From assembly GCA_037176725.1 (NCBI GenBank), contig JAZBRS010000035.1:48618001-48682000 (forward strand): a stretch of DNA of 64,000 bases, given 5' to 3'. Below are positions 43,150 to 53,725 of this stretch, one piece after another; the stretch's first letter is position 1, and every line of letters starts with the position of its first letter. Source of the DNA: Posidonia oceanica. Its lineage: Eukaryota > Streptophyta > Magnoliopsida > Alismatales > Posidoniaceae. The notes below the pieces were generated by a model. That model made no database searches. It was not told the origin of the DNA and saw only the letters and a program-made list of their open reading frames with translations. The translations under genes and the position numbers were made by a program.

Positions 43150-44400
43150 GGTAAGTCTGAGACTTATCAGCTTGCTTCATTGCACGACTTCGCTCCGGGC
43201 GGACGAAGTCCCTTTGCTTGTTTCCTCGCTCCAGGTGGACGAGGACAAGCTTGCTTCCTTGCGTGACTTCGCTACAGGCGGACGAAAGCCTTTTGCTTGT
43301 TTCCTCACTCTGTGCGGACGAGGACAAGCTTGTTTCCTTGCGTGACTTCGCTCCGGGCGGACAAAGTCCCCTTGCTTGTTTCCTCACTCTATGCGAACGA
43401 GGACAAACTTGTCTCCTTGCGTGACTTCGCTCCGGGTGGACGAAGTCCCTTTGCATGTTTCCTCGCTCCGTGCGGACAAGGACAAGCTTGCTTCCTTGAG
43501 TGACTTCGCTATGGACGGACGAAGTCCCTTTGCTTGTTTCCTCGCTCCGTGCGAACAAGGACAAGCTTGCTTCCTTGCATAACTTCGCTCCGAGCGGACA
43601 AAGTCCCTTTGTTTGTTTCCTCGCTCTGTGCGAACGAAGACAAGCTTGCTTCCTTGCGTGACTTCGCTCTGGGCAGACGAAGTTCCTTTGCTTGTTTCCT
43701 CACTCCATGTGGACGAGGACAAGCTTGCTTCCTTGCATGACTTCACTCTGGGCAAACGAAGTCCCCTTGCTTGTTTCCTCGCTCCGTGTGGACGAGGACA
43801 AGCTTGCTTCCTTGTGTGACTTCGCTCCGGGCAAACAAAGTCCCCTTGCTTGTTTCTTCGCTCTGTGCGGACGAGGACAAGCTTGCTTCATTGCGTGACT
43901 TCGCTCCGGGTGGACGAAGTCCCTTTGCTTGTTTCCTCGCTCTGTGCAGACAAGGACAAGCTTGCTTCCTTGCGTGACTTCACTCCGGGCAGACGAAGTC
44001 CCTTTGCTTGTTTCCTCGCTCCATGCGGACGAGGATAAGCTTGCTTCCTTGCGTGACTTCGCTCCGGGCAGACGAAGTCCCTTTTCTTGTTTCCTCGCTC
44101 CGTGCAGACGAGGACAAGTTTGCTTCCTTGCGTAACTTCGCTACGAGCAGACAAAGTCCCTTTGCTTGTTTCCTCGCTCCGTGCGGATGAGGACAAGTTT
44201 GCTTCCTTGCGTGACTTCGCTCCGGGCAGATGAAGTCCCTTCGCTTGTTTCCTTGCTCCGTGCAGACAAGGACAAGCTTGCTTCCTTGCGTGACTTTGCT
44301 CCAGGCGGATGAACTCCCTTTGCTTGTTTCCTCGCCCCGGGCAGACGAGGGCAAGTTCTGCTCCTTATGCGACTTCGCTTCAGGCGAACGAAGTCCTGTA
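43150..44400 (+). repeat. 79-bp tandem array, about 16 units, two dyads per unit
   Basis: Units repeat every 79 bp, shown by identical landmarks at 43218, 43297, 43376, 43534, 43613, 43692, 43771, 43850, 43929 and 44008. Each has GCTTCCTTGCGTGACTTCGC, then CGGACGAAGTCCCTTTGC, then TTGTTTCCTCGCTCCGTGCG and GACGAGGACAA. GACTTCG…CGAAGTC and TCCTCG…CGAGGA are inverted pairs that can form hairpins. Since 79 is not a multiple of 3, overlapping 60-140-residue open frames appear in all frames; none is a gene. Confidence 0.95.
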
Positions 44401-45262
44401 TGTTTTGGATCCTCGCTCCGGGCGGACGAGGTCCAATTGGCTCTTTCTCCGGGTTGGCAGCCCTAACTGCCCGGATGACATCCGTCAAACTGTTAGGCAT
44501 TGTTTCCCGATGCTAGGAACGTTTTAGCCACTGCTGATATCATATGTCTGATATTAGGGGCATCTTTTTCGCTGCCTTTGGTATCATGCCCTCATCTCCT
44601 CAGGGCTGGCAGCCCTAACTGCCCGGGTGACATCCTTCAAACTGTCAGGCGTTCTTTCCCGATGTCGGGAGCGTTTAGACCGCCCTTGGTATTATTTGCC
44701 TGATACCAGGGGCATCTTTTTCGCTGCCCCAATATCATGCTCTCTCTTTGTGCGGGCTGGTAGCCCGAACTACCCGGATGGCATCCGTCACATTGCCTGG
44801 CATTTTCCTTTTCTTGGGCCGATAACCCCAACTATCCGGTGTTGAGTCCGTCAACTCACTGCTCATTGCATCATATAGCATTACATCAATATCATTACAT
44901 TGCAACACACAGCATCGCACACCTGCATATGTCCCCAACAGAGCCAGCATCACATTAGCATCGTTGCTTAGAGCCGTGCAGAGCTCAGCGCAAGTTAGCA
45001 TCATTAGCACCATTAGCACAGCATTGCGCGAACCCGCACGCATACCCCCAGCAGAGTTCAACGCACTTGAGCATTAGCATCGCTAACATAGCATTCACAT
45101 CTGCATTTGCATCGCGGTAGCTAGCCACGACCTTCGGTGTATCCGCCGAATAAGTGACTCACGCCAATAGCTATTTCTCCCATCGACTCTTGTTGTTGGG
45201 GTGTCCTTGTCAGCCATAAGCAGCGGCCTTGGTTCCCTCGACCTCGCTCAGGAAGGGGCATC
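44401..45262 (+). mobile_element. Pre-LTR block and polypurine tract before LTR D
   Basis: Three successive copies of 'GGGCTGGCAGCCCTAACTGCC' plus 'GGATGACATCCGTCA' occur (about 44453, 44603, 44755), two of them followed by a decayed GGTATCA…TGATACC dyad and 'ggggcatctttttcgctgcc'. 'gataaccccaactatccgg' follows (about 44820), then 'gcatt/gcatc' runs, 'gtgtatccgccgaataagtgactcacgccaatag' (about 45137-45170) and CAGGAAGGGGCATC. The order is the same as before LTRs A and B. Confidence 0.72.
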
Positions 45263-47479
45263 TGTAAACACCCCAGTTTCGCAATCGATCGTCGGTAGGA
45301 TTCTCCGAAAGAGCGTGCTCGGAAGCGGCGGACCCCATTCCAACCCCAAACCTACCCAAAACCTCAGAAGCTTACCCAAACCTACCACACACTTGGCTCT
45401 CATAACTTTGAGCCCACCTGGCGGCCCGCGGTCCGAGGAGCGGGCCCAAAATCTACCGTTGCGTGGCTTTGGTGCACGGGTTCACTACGCGTTTTTGTTA
45501 GTTCCCCTGTGTCAGTTTGAACCGCAAGGTTTCACGCGTCCTGTCGGTCGACACGTCGGCCTCCCACTGGTTCGCACGGTCCTGGGCACGTACCTCGGAC
45601 TGCCACCTACACCATGCACCTATCCACTCCTCGGCAGCTTATCCCATTCGCACACCACCGCCTGCGTAAGTTCACCCTCTGTGTAGGAATGCAGCTGCGC
45701 CGTGCACAGTACCACGCTTGCTTTCGGCACCCTTACGTCACCAAGCCTGCCACCAACCACCCCCCACGCCTCTGCCACACTCCCGCAGCATGCCACCCCG
45801 CTTTCGCATGCGAAGTTCGGCATTGGCAGATCAAAACCCACTCCCACCAACCGTTGGACGCCCCCCGGCACATTTGCATTCGAGCTTAAGTTTTTCCGAG
45901 TGAACCAGAGAGAAACCAGAACCCCGGAGCCTTCCCTCGACCTTCAGTGAGCTCGAGCGACCCTTCCTGAGTGATCCCCAGCCTTGTGCCACTCCCCCCG
46001 CTCACCGCTTTCTGAGTTCTAACCCCGTTTGACCTCGCCGGCGTCAGAGAAGACAACCGCAGCTTCCACGCTCAGGTAATCTCTTCCTTCTCCATCTGGT
46101 TTCGTCCCTCGTGCGAGGGGGGCCATTTTCGTTCTTTCCTTGCGTGTTTTTACACCTGTTTTCGCCCCCTTTTCACTCTGTTTTGTGTCTCCGGCGACGT
46201 TCGCCGCCCGTATGAGGCCGTCCGGCCATTGAATGCGTGGCACGACACGTCCCGGGGCGCGTGAGCCTTCCCACTTGCATGCTGGACCCTTCCCAACTCC
46301 TCCTTGGTCTCCTCCATGCTCCAGTGAAGCCCGCGAGCCAGCAGCCATTGATACGACCGGCGAAGCTCATGAGCTCCAGCAAGCGAGTGGGGAGCCTCCG
46401 GAGAAGCTCGGTCAGCCTCCTTCAGCCCCGTTTTAGCTTTGCCGCACTGCCACCTCCCTTCCCCTTCACTTGCAAGTCCTCCAAGTAGTCTCCCATGTGC
46501 TCCCGACCTCCCTCGTGGTCGGACGGGCGCGCGGAGGGCCGGCGACGGCGAGTGGGTTGGAGGAGAACGTTCGGCGATCGATTTCTTTCCCTGTTTGCAT
46601 GTTTGCCTGCGTCGCATATTCCCCTAGCCTCCACAAGTCTTGTGTAAGTCCCTGGAACTCCACAACCTCTTCCATGGCCACCAGAGATCCAAGGCCATCG
46701 GCAATGACGTCCACTAGGTGGGGGGATAGTTTGGCGGATCTTTTGGTCGATTTCTAGCACATTTGTGTTCCTTGATACTTGTCCTTGCTTCCCCACTTGT
46801 TTTAAGATTTTTTTTTATTCGATTCAAGCCAGCATTTCGAGCAATGAAAGTCCACTGCTGGCAGCAGTCTGGTGCGTGTACAACCTGCGCGTGTTCCCTG
46901 TGCGTTTTTGTCAGTTACAGGCAGCTGGACAGAGCATTTTGGTTTACTACTTTGCCTTCGGTTTTTGTAGCCTAATGGCCTTGGTCTGGTCTCCTGGCCT
47001 ACTTGGTCGAGATCCCTTGGTCTCCTAGCATTTACATCTCCTTTCTTCTTTCGATTTCGCATTAACTTACGTTTCCTTATGTGTTTCTTTTCCTAAGTGC
47101 TTGCATAATGGGTTTTACCTTGAGATTTCCTTCTCGTGTTTTTTCTTTGCTTCCTCGAGCTTGTTTGAGTCATTTAGGATGCATTCCTTGGCAATGAAGT
47201 TCCCTGTCTGGACTGTTGGGAACTTCGCGCGTGAAGGGTGCGCGTACAGCCTACGTGTATTTTACAGTGTCCAGACAAACCTAGAATTGAGCATTCTTCT
47301 TGGTTTGCCTCCGTCGCCTTGGTTTCAATCTTGCATATTCACACCTTGGGCTTGCCCCCTGTCAGGTTTTCAGCATACTGTAGTAACCCGTCAAATCGGC
47401 TCGTCCATGCACGCTGCCAAAGCTCACGCGCACCGACCGATGAGAGGCCACTGATAGCAGTGGATCTGAGGAGGGACAT
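45263..47479 (+). mobile_element. LTR D, left part (interrupted by LTR E)
   Basis: The LTR starts TGTAAACACCCCAG after the polypurine tract. It is GC-rich to about 46.6 kb, with Pro/Ser/Arg-rich shadow frames on both strands that have no domain. It stops at 47479, where the reversed LTR E begins. The typical terminal blocks of a family 1 LTR appear again only at 50.38-50.57 kb, showing that one LTR has been split. Confidence 0.65.
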
Positions 47480-50231
47480 TGGACTCGAAAAACACCGGAA
47501 AAGCAAAGACGAACACAAAGGGAAAATAAATGAAAAGACAAGGAGTCACCACCTAATCTATTAAAACGGAAAGACTAGGAAAGCGGTGCAAAGAAAACTT
47601 ATGCATTTTAAAAGTATGCAAAATCCGATCCAAGTGTATGACACAAAGTCAATGCGGTCCAGAGAAAGGATTAGGACTCCTGTTACGCGCGGAGAAGGTG
47701 TTAGGCACCTCCGACATGCCCGAGGAATCGATCTTTCTAGACTGATCCGCTATTGTGTGACAAATGTTGGCAAATAAATGCCGATTTATGTTCGTCCTAA
47801 GGCAGTATGCCATATGCAATTATAAACCATACAAAGCTTAGCAAACCTTGTTTAAAAGCGATTAATTAAAGTTAAAACATCGTAGAGAGGCGATAAACAA
47901 GTGAGGAAAGCGAAACTGAAACTAAACAAGTCGAGTAAACAAAGTGAGGCGGCAAAAGGGTGGCTTTGTCCACTGTCTGAGTTCCTGTCTGGGTTGCCAC
48001 TCTGAACGGCGACGGTGCAAGTCGCTGGTTGTACCAGCGATGCACATGTCGCCCCTCAGTGCAGCGACGTCCCATGTAGCAGCTATGAGCGGCGCCAGAG
48101 CTTATTGCTACTCAGACAGGCAACCGAAGGTGCTGCAGACAGCAACATTCATTTCCATAAAAAGGCTATGTAAACAACACTAAACTTAAAACTAAAATCA
48201 TAGAAATGAAGACGGCATATCCAAGATTAAAACTATGTAACTACTTTGCGAAATGGAAACATGGATCACAAGATACAACGGTTTAAAGTCCGACCGGTGG
48301 ACTATTAAAAATACAGTTGAGTCGCCAGTGTGACAGGCGGCCCAACTGGTTGTCCAAGGCCGAACTTCATGACCAAATCCCACACCTATGGCTATACAAG
48401 ATTAAAAACTAAAGGCATGGAATTAAAGATCAGTCATCCATGATTACAAGGAAACAAAAATCACTTAAAATGGGAGCCTAGGTCATGAGATACATCGGCT
48501 CAAAGTCCGGCCGGTGGACTGCCAAAATTGCAGGTTAGTTGCCGGAGGAACAAGCGACACTCCTACAGTCTAGGCAGTCCAAACAGAGGACTTTAGTGCC
48601 AAATCTCGCACCACATGCGATGCGAAGTAAACATCTAAATACATGATATTAAAGACCATTCATCCACGATCACAGGTATACAAACATCAAGCAAAACAGA
48701 GGCCTGGAGCACCCGGAGCATCAGCCCAAAGTTCGGCCGATAGCAGTCCGAAGTTGCAAGCCAGTCGCCACTCAGAGGGGTGGCGCACCTGGCAATCCAT
48801 TGATCGGACTTCAACGCCGAATTACGTGCTCCAGGCGAAGCCAAAAAGGCCGGAGTTAATCGAGGAAGCTTCACGGTAGTCCTACGATCACAGGCACACC
48901 TTCGGTATGGGAAATGGTGGCTTGGATCGTTCCACCCACCCCATCCACTTTGCGCCGCCGGAGCTCGCCGAGTTCTGTCCACATGCTAAGCCGGTGACCC
49001 AAGGAGGCGGCTAGGAAGCATCTTGAGGATGAGGAGGACGTGAGGGAATGTTCGCGGGCTGAGAGAATAGGCAGGCGCCACTTTCCCGCCTCTGCCGACC
49101 GCTCGTCGGCCGTTGGGTCGACCGGGAGCGCAAGAGGATGGCCAGGTTATCCAGCCGCGAAGGGAGGACGTCCAGGAACATTCCCGGATCCTCAGGCATG
49201 CAAATGGGTGAGAGGTTTCACCTCTGTGGCTCACCGGAGTGACGAACAGAGGTGGAGAAGGTGACCGGAGATGGGTTCGTATGGCAACGGCAGGCTGTGG
49301 GAAGGTTGGGATCGCTTCGGAAGGCTCTCAATCGCACAAGGGAGAATGGGAATCACTCTGGGATGCTCAAATTCTCACAGGATTGTGTGTGTGGTCAAAC
49401 AATGATGGGTTCCTCTTGTTTTGTTCGCCGACCGAAATGCAAGTGGGGAAAGTGGTGGCAGTGAGGGGGGAGAGAGCGGGTTCCGTGCTGAATTTGCAGG
49501 CGAGTAAGTGAGGGAAGTAAGTGGCTGGGGCAAGGAAGGACGACGAAGTCGTGGTCGTCGTCAGGTGGCAAGCGGGCGGTCAGTGACGGTGGTGAGAGCA
49601 GGAAGGACACCGACGAGGAGGGGACGCGGTGCCAGGGAGTAAGTGGTGGTTGGCATCTAGTGGGTGGAGGTAGTGGAGAGTAAGTGGGGAGTGGACGTGG
49701 TGGCAGGCTGAGCGGTGAAGGTGACAACCGGCAGTGGCCACGCGGGAAAAATTCAAGTAGTAGCCTGAGTTGCAGAAAGTCGCCGCTCTCACTAACGACA
49801 AACCCAGTCGCCGCTCTCGCTGACGACAAACCCAGTTGCCGCTTAGAGTGGCGACAAGTCTAGTCGCCGCTGAGAGTGGCGATAGAGCATGTAACCCAGT
49901 GGATTACTATACAGGCCCACTTCCTTGTCCTTGAACCACCAATGGATTTTGGACTTTGTGAGGGCTTGTGGTATTAGGTTTTGGGTATTTGGAAAGTTTT
50001 GGATTGGTTTAGGTGGTGTTTGAGTGAGGTTTAAGTGTGAAGGAGGTTTAAGTGTGAAGGGGGTTTAAGTGATATTAGGTCTAGGTGAAGGTTTTTGGGT
50101 TAGGTTTAGGTAAGGAATAGGATTTGGTTGGATTGGGATTAGGTTTAGAATTCTGATTCGCCATGTGACAGTCTGAACAAACCTCCAGAGATCCTCCAAC
50201 TAAAAGTCTGTCAAAATGGGGTGTCTATACA
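47480..50231 (-). mobile_element. LTR E: reversed family 1 solo LTR nested in LTR D
   Basis: On the minus strand it starts TGTATAGACACCCCATTTTG (from 50231) and ends …TTTTTCGAGTCCA (47480). The terminal blocks 'ggtgttaggcacctcc' (complement of the 'cctaacacctt' block; about 47695) and 'aggagtcaccacctaatctatt' (about 47540) run in reverse order. The flanks are GACAT (47475-47479) and TACAT (50232-50236), matching at four of five positions, as expected for an old target duplication. There is no internal region. Small open frames inside have no domain. Confidence 0.7.
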
Positions 50232-50630
50232 TACATCATATGACTTAGCATGTTTTTAAGCATTCATCACGTTTTCAAGGCATGTTGCATATCGCCTTTC
50301 AAGGCGTATATCAAATGGCATGATTAGCCTATATTTAGCCACAAATGAGCGGATTGGCCTCAAAAGACCAACTTCCTCGGGAGTATCGGGGGTGTCTAAC
50401 ACCTTCCCCGTGCGTAACAGGAGTCCTTATCCTTTTTCTAGATTGCAATGACCACGTGTCGTACACATTCGGGTTGGATTTGCATGTTTTTTACATCGCT
50501 TGATTTCGCGTATTCTTTCGCATCTGGTTTTCATTATCTCTTAGTTTTCAATAGATTAGGTGGCGACTCCTTTTTTTTTTGGCTTTTTCTTCGCATTTCG
50601 CCCATTTTTTGGTGTTCTCACCTGAGTCGA
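50232..50630 (+). mobile_element. LTR D, right part
   Basis: The end of a family 1 LTR in + orientation: 'gggtgtctaacaccttccccgtgcgtaacaggagtccttatc' (about 50388-50430) and 'aatagattaggTGGCGACTCC' (50551-50570), then 'gagtcgagtcctcc'. Together with 45263-47479 it makes an LTR of about 2.6 kb. The 3' edge is approximate. Confidence 0.65.
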
Positions 50631-50639
50631 GTCCTCCTC

Positions 50640-51260
50640 GAATGCACCATTGGCCGTGACCTAACCGCCCCGCGCGGTGCCGACCGCGTTGATGGTCATA
50701 CTATAAATATTCATTATCCTCTAAATAAAAGAACTCAAAACCCTTAAATAACCTAAAGGAGAACCTATTTTAGCATCCGTTGAGTAGGGGAGAAGAACTC
50801 ATAAGAGAACTCAAAACCCTCAAATAACCTATTAGAGAACCCGTTGGAGCATCCATTCAATAGCAAAGAAAAACCCATGAGAAACCCATTAAGAACCATT
50901 CTTGGAGACTCCTATGACAAAGAAAATAAATGCAGTGGAGGGAGGCTTACCGGTTGAGGATGCACAAGAAACCTAGGTCTAGACGTGTGGAAGAAAGGGG
51001 TAAACAGAAGATAAGGATGGGGAGGCTTACCGGTTGGAAGAATGCGATAGAGAAACATGAAGATGAGGAGGCTTCACCTTGTCGTCAATGGAGAATGTGG
51101 GGGAAAATGGAGAAAAGATAGCAGGGAATGTGCAGGATTGTGGTGGAAGAAGGTGGGGTGAGATTGTAAAATGCAATAGGAAATAGGGGTAAAAGTGGAA
51201 GAAGATAATATTATTAAAAAGACTTATTAACTTTGTCTCTAAACATAAAATTCACTAATC
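50640..51260. repeat. Non-coding flank with two short tandem duplications
   Basis: About 50.73-50.88 kb carries a duplicated segment of about 76 bp (GAACTCAAAACCCT at 50731 and about 50807, each followed by 'aaataacct' and 'agcatcc'). 50.94-51.08 kb carries a duplication of about 80 bp (GGAGGCTTACCGGTTG at 50941 and 51021). No gene is supported. Confidence 0.6.
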
Positions 51261-53718
51261 AATGTTCCTATCCAAGATTCACTGCCTGGACGCAATATAA
51301 GTGATTGCTTCTTGGTTGCTCAGGAAACTCTAAATTTCATGCACTTCTCCAAGACCCCTGGTTTGCTTCTGAAACTTGATTTTGAGAAGGCATTTGATAA
51401 TGTAAATTGGGATTTCATTATTAGTACTCTCAAAGGTCTTGGCTGTGGGGATAAATGGATTCAGTGGGTTACTATGTGTATTTCTTCAGCAAAATTTTCT
51501 GTATTGGTTATTGGCTCTCCTAGAGGTTACTTCAGCTCGTCCAATGGACTTAGACAAGGGGATTCTCTTTCTCCATTACTTTTTATTGTTGCCACTCATA
51601 TTTTGAATAGGATGCTTACCCTAGACTCTGAAAATGGTCTTATTAGTGGTATCCAGTATCCACATTCTGAGCCTTCTGTCGTTAATATTCAATATGTTGA
51701 TGACACAATAATCTTTCTCGCTCCTTCTTTGGAGGATGTTGTGAATCTTAAAAGAATTATGTGTTGCTTCCAGGCTGTTCCGGGTTGAAAATCAATTTTA
51801 ACAAATCTTCCATTACTGGTATGGGTGTCTCTGATGACTTTGCTTCTGCATGCTTGTGATATTATGGACTGCACATTACTACCTTTGCCTATTAAATACC
51901 TGGGTTTACCTTTGCACTTTACAAATGCTTCTTTCAAAGATTGGGCTTCAATTATAGATAAATTTACTGCTAAATTGGATATCTGGAAGGCAACTTATCT
52001 ATCTTTAGGTGGCAAACTCACCCTGGTCAACTCTGTCTCCAATGCAATTCCTACATATTTTCTTTCAGTGTTGCATTTTCCGATTAAAATTGAAAAGGAA
52101 TTGGACAAAATCAGGCGTCGTTTTTTATAGAAATCCCAATCTGGTTCATCAAGAGGTTATTGTCTTGCTAAGTGGAAAACCATTTGTAGGGATAAAAACC
52201 AAAGTGGCTGGGGCATTATAAATTTGAGAAATTTTAGTTTGGTTATGAAATGTAAACTGCTTTAGCAACTCTCTGCTAATATTCCTCACCTCAAATGGCT
52301 AGTCCTTATTAGAAGTAGATATTTTGCTAGATTTCAGACTGGTGCATTGCTTAATACCTCGACTTGCAATTCCTCTCCCTTGTGGCAAGAACTTAGACTG
52401 TGCTTTCCAATTTTTTGTGTGTTTTCTAAGTTTAGCGTCAGAAATGGGGAGCAAGCAATTTTCTGGGAGAATAGATGGGTGGATGGCTTAGCTCTAAAAT
52501 ACTCATTACCGGATCTCTATAAATTATTTGTAGGCAAAAAATTCACTGTGGCCAGAATGCTTACTAAACATAGAAGAAATGACTTGAATTTTTTTATGCC
52601 TTTTGATCCTATTATTCCCATTGTAAACAATGTATTTTAGCAACCACTGGTTTTTAACTCTATCATGGATGATCTGGTGTCGAGTCCTGAAAATGATTCT
52701 ATCTTATGGTCTGCATCTTCAGACAACTTGTATTCTGTTAAGTCTTGCTATAGTTTACTAAATGATAGTGGGCTAAGGTCCATTTATGGTTCGGATATAT
52801 GGAAATGTATTACCCCCCTTAAGACGAAATTTTTTACTTGGTTAGTTACTCATGACAAAATTTTATCTAGAGAAAACTTAACCAAAAAAGGTTGGTTGGG
52901 TTCGTCAGTTTGTGTTTTCTGTGGCTGTGCAGTGGAATCAACTAGACATATCTTTTTGCAATGTTCAGCTGTGGAGGGGGTGTGGGCTTTCTTTTTGCAC
53001 AACTCATCTTACTTGAATAATTTGCACATTGGTAAGATTTTTACCTTGTTCTCGGGGGAAAAATTCAATTTAAGTAAGCGAAATTGGAATATGTTGGTAC
53101 TTGCTATAATCTGACATTTATGGCTTAATAGAAATTCAATGATTTTTAAAAATCAAAGTAGAAGCTATATTTCGTTGGTCTTTCAAATCATATCCTTGTT
53201 AACTTTCTGGATAGACTCCCTTCTCACAGGACAATATTCTAAGGCTTTTTCTCACGCCATTCAACACATGCAACATGAGTGGGACCAAGCATATGCATTC
53301 CAAGCTGCTCACAAAATTGCCTCTTCCATTGGCATTGTTAGCTTGTCCATCCCACCGCCCGATGTTCCTGCCCAAGTTGTCGAGGCTGCTTATGATCCTC
53401 TTGCTCAGTCTTCCACCGGTTCCAGCAATTAGCTTATTGCTGGTATTTGATTTGATTTTATTTCTCTTTTCAGACTTGTTTATTAGGTTATACTTTTGCT
53501 CTAGATGAGCCATCGGTCTGTAATACTTTATTACTTTGGTTTGCCATTTGCTTACATTAGCCCTACTTTCTTTTGGGTTTTCTTGTCAGGTGCATTGTAT
53601 CTTTTTTTGGGCAAAATTTCTTTCTTGTATTTTGTTAGCTTGGCAGTGGCACTCATAGCCAAGTTATTATCTAATATATTTTGCTACCGGTTGCAAAAAA
53701 AAAAAAATGTTCCTATCC
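51261..53718 (+). mobile_element. 5'-truncated L1-type LINE with 13-bp target duplications
   Basis: A non-LTR retrotransposon fragment. The direct repeat AATGTTCCTATCC occurs at 51261-51273 and 53706-53718, and a run of 13 A ends the element (53695-53707). The insert is cut inside the reverse transcriptase, starting at QDSLPGRNISDCFLVAQETL, as is usual for incomplete target-primed reverse transcription. The element has a short 3' UTR of about 260 bp. Confidence 0.92.
51274..53430 (+). pseudogene. L1 ORF2 remnant: reverse transcriptase C-half and zf-RVT domain
   Basis: The RT part shows LDFEKAFDNVNWDFI (about 51375-51420), SNGLRQGDSLSPLLFI (about 51541-51588) and QYVDDTIIF (about 51690-51716), where the usual Y/F-A-D-D is Y-V-D-D. 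After a frameshift near 51787, PIKYLGLPLHF continues (about 51888-51920). 52665-53114 is a zf-RVT zinc-binding region with SCYSLL, WKCITPLKTKFFTWLV and VCVFCGCAVESTRHIFLQC. The tail runs to a TAG at about 53430. Stops lie near 52128, 52638 and 53112. It is inactive, being both truncated and shifted. Confidence 0.88.
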
Positions 53719-53725
53719 CTAAACT

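Noticed and set aside
43218..44354. Many overlapping open frames of 60-140 residues on both strands
   Set aside because: They are produced by the 79-bp array, whose period is not a multiple of three; each frame repeats the same words and has no start context or domain.
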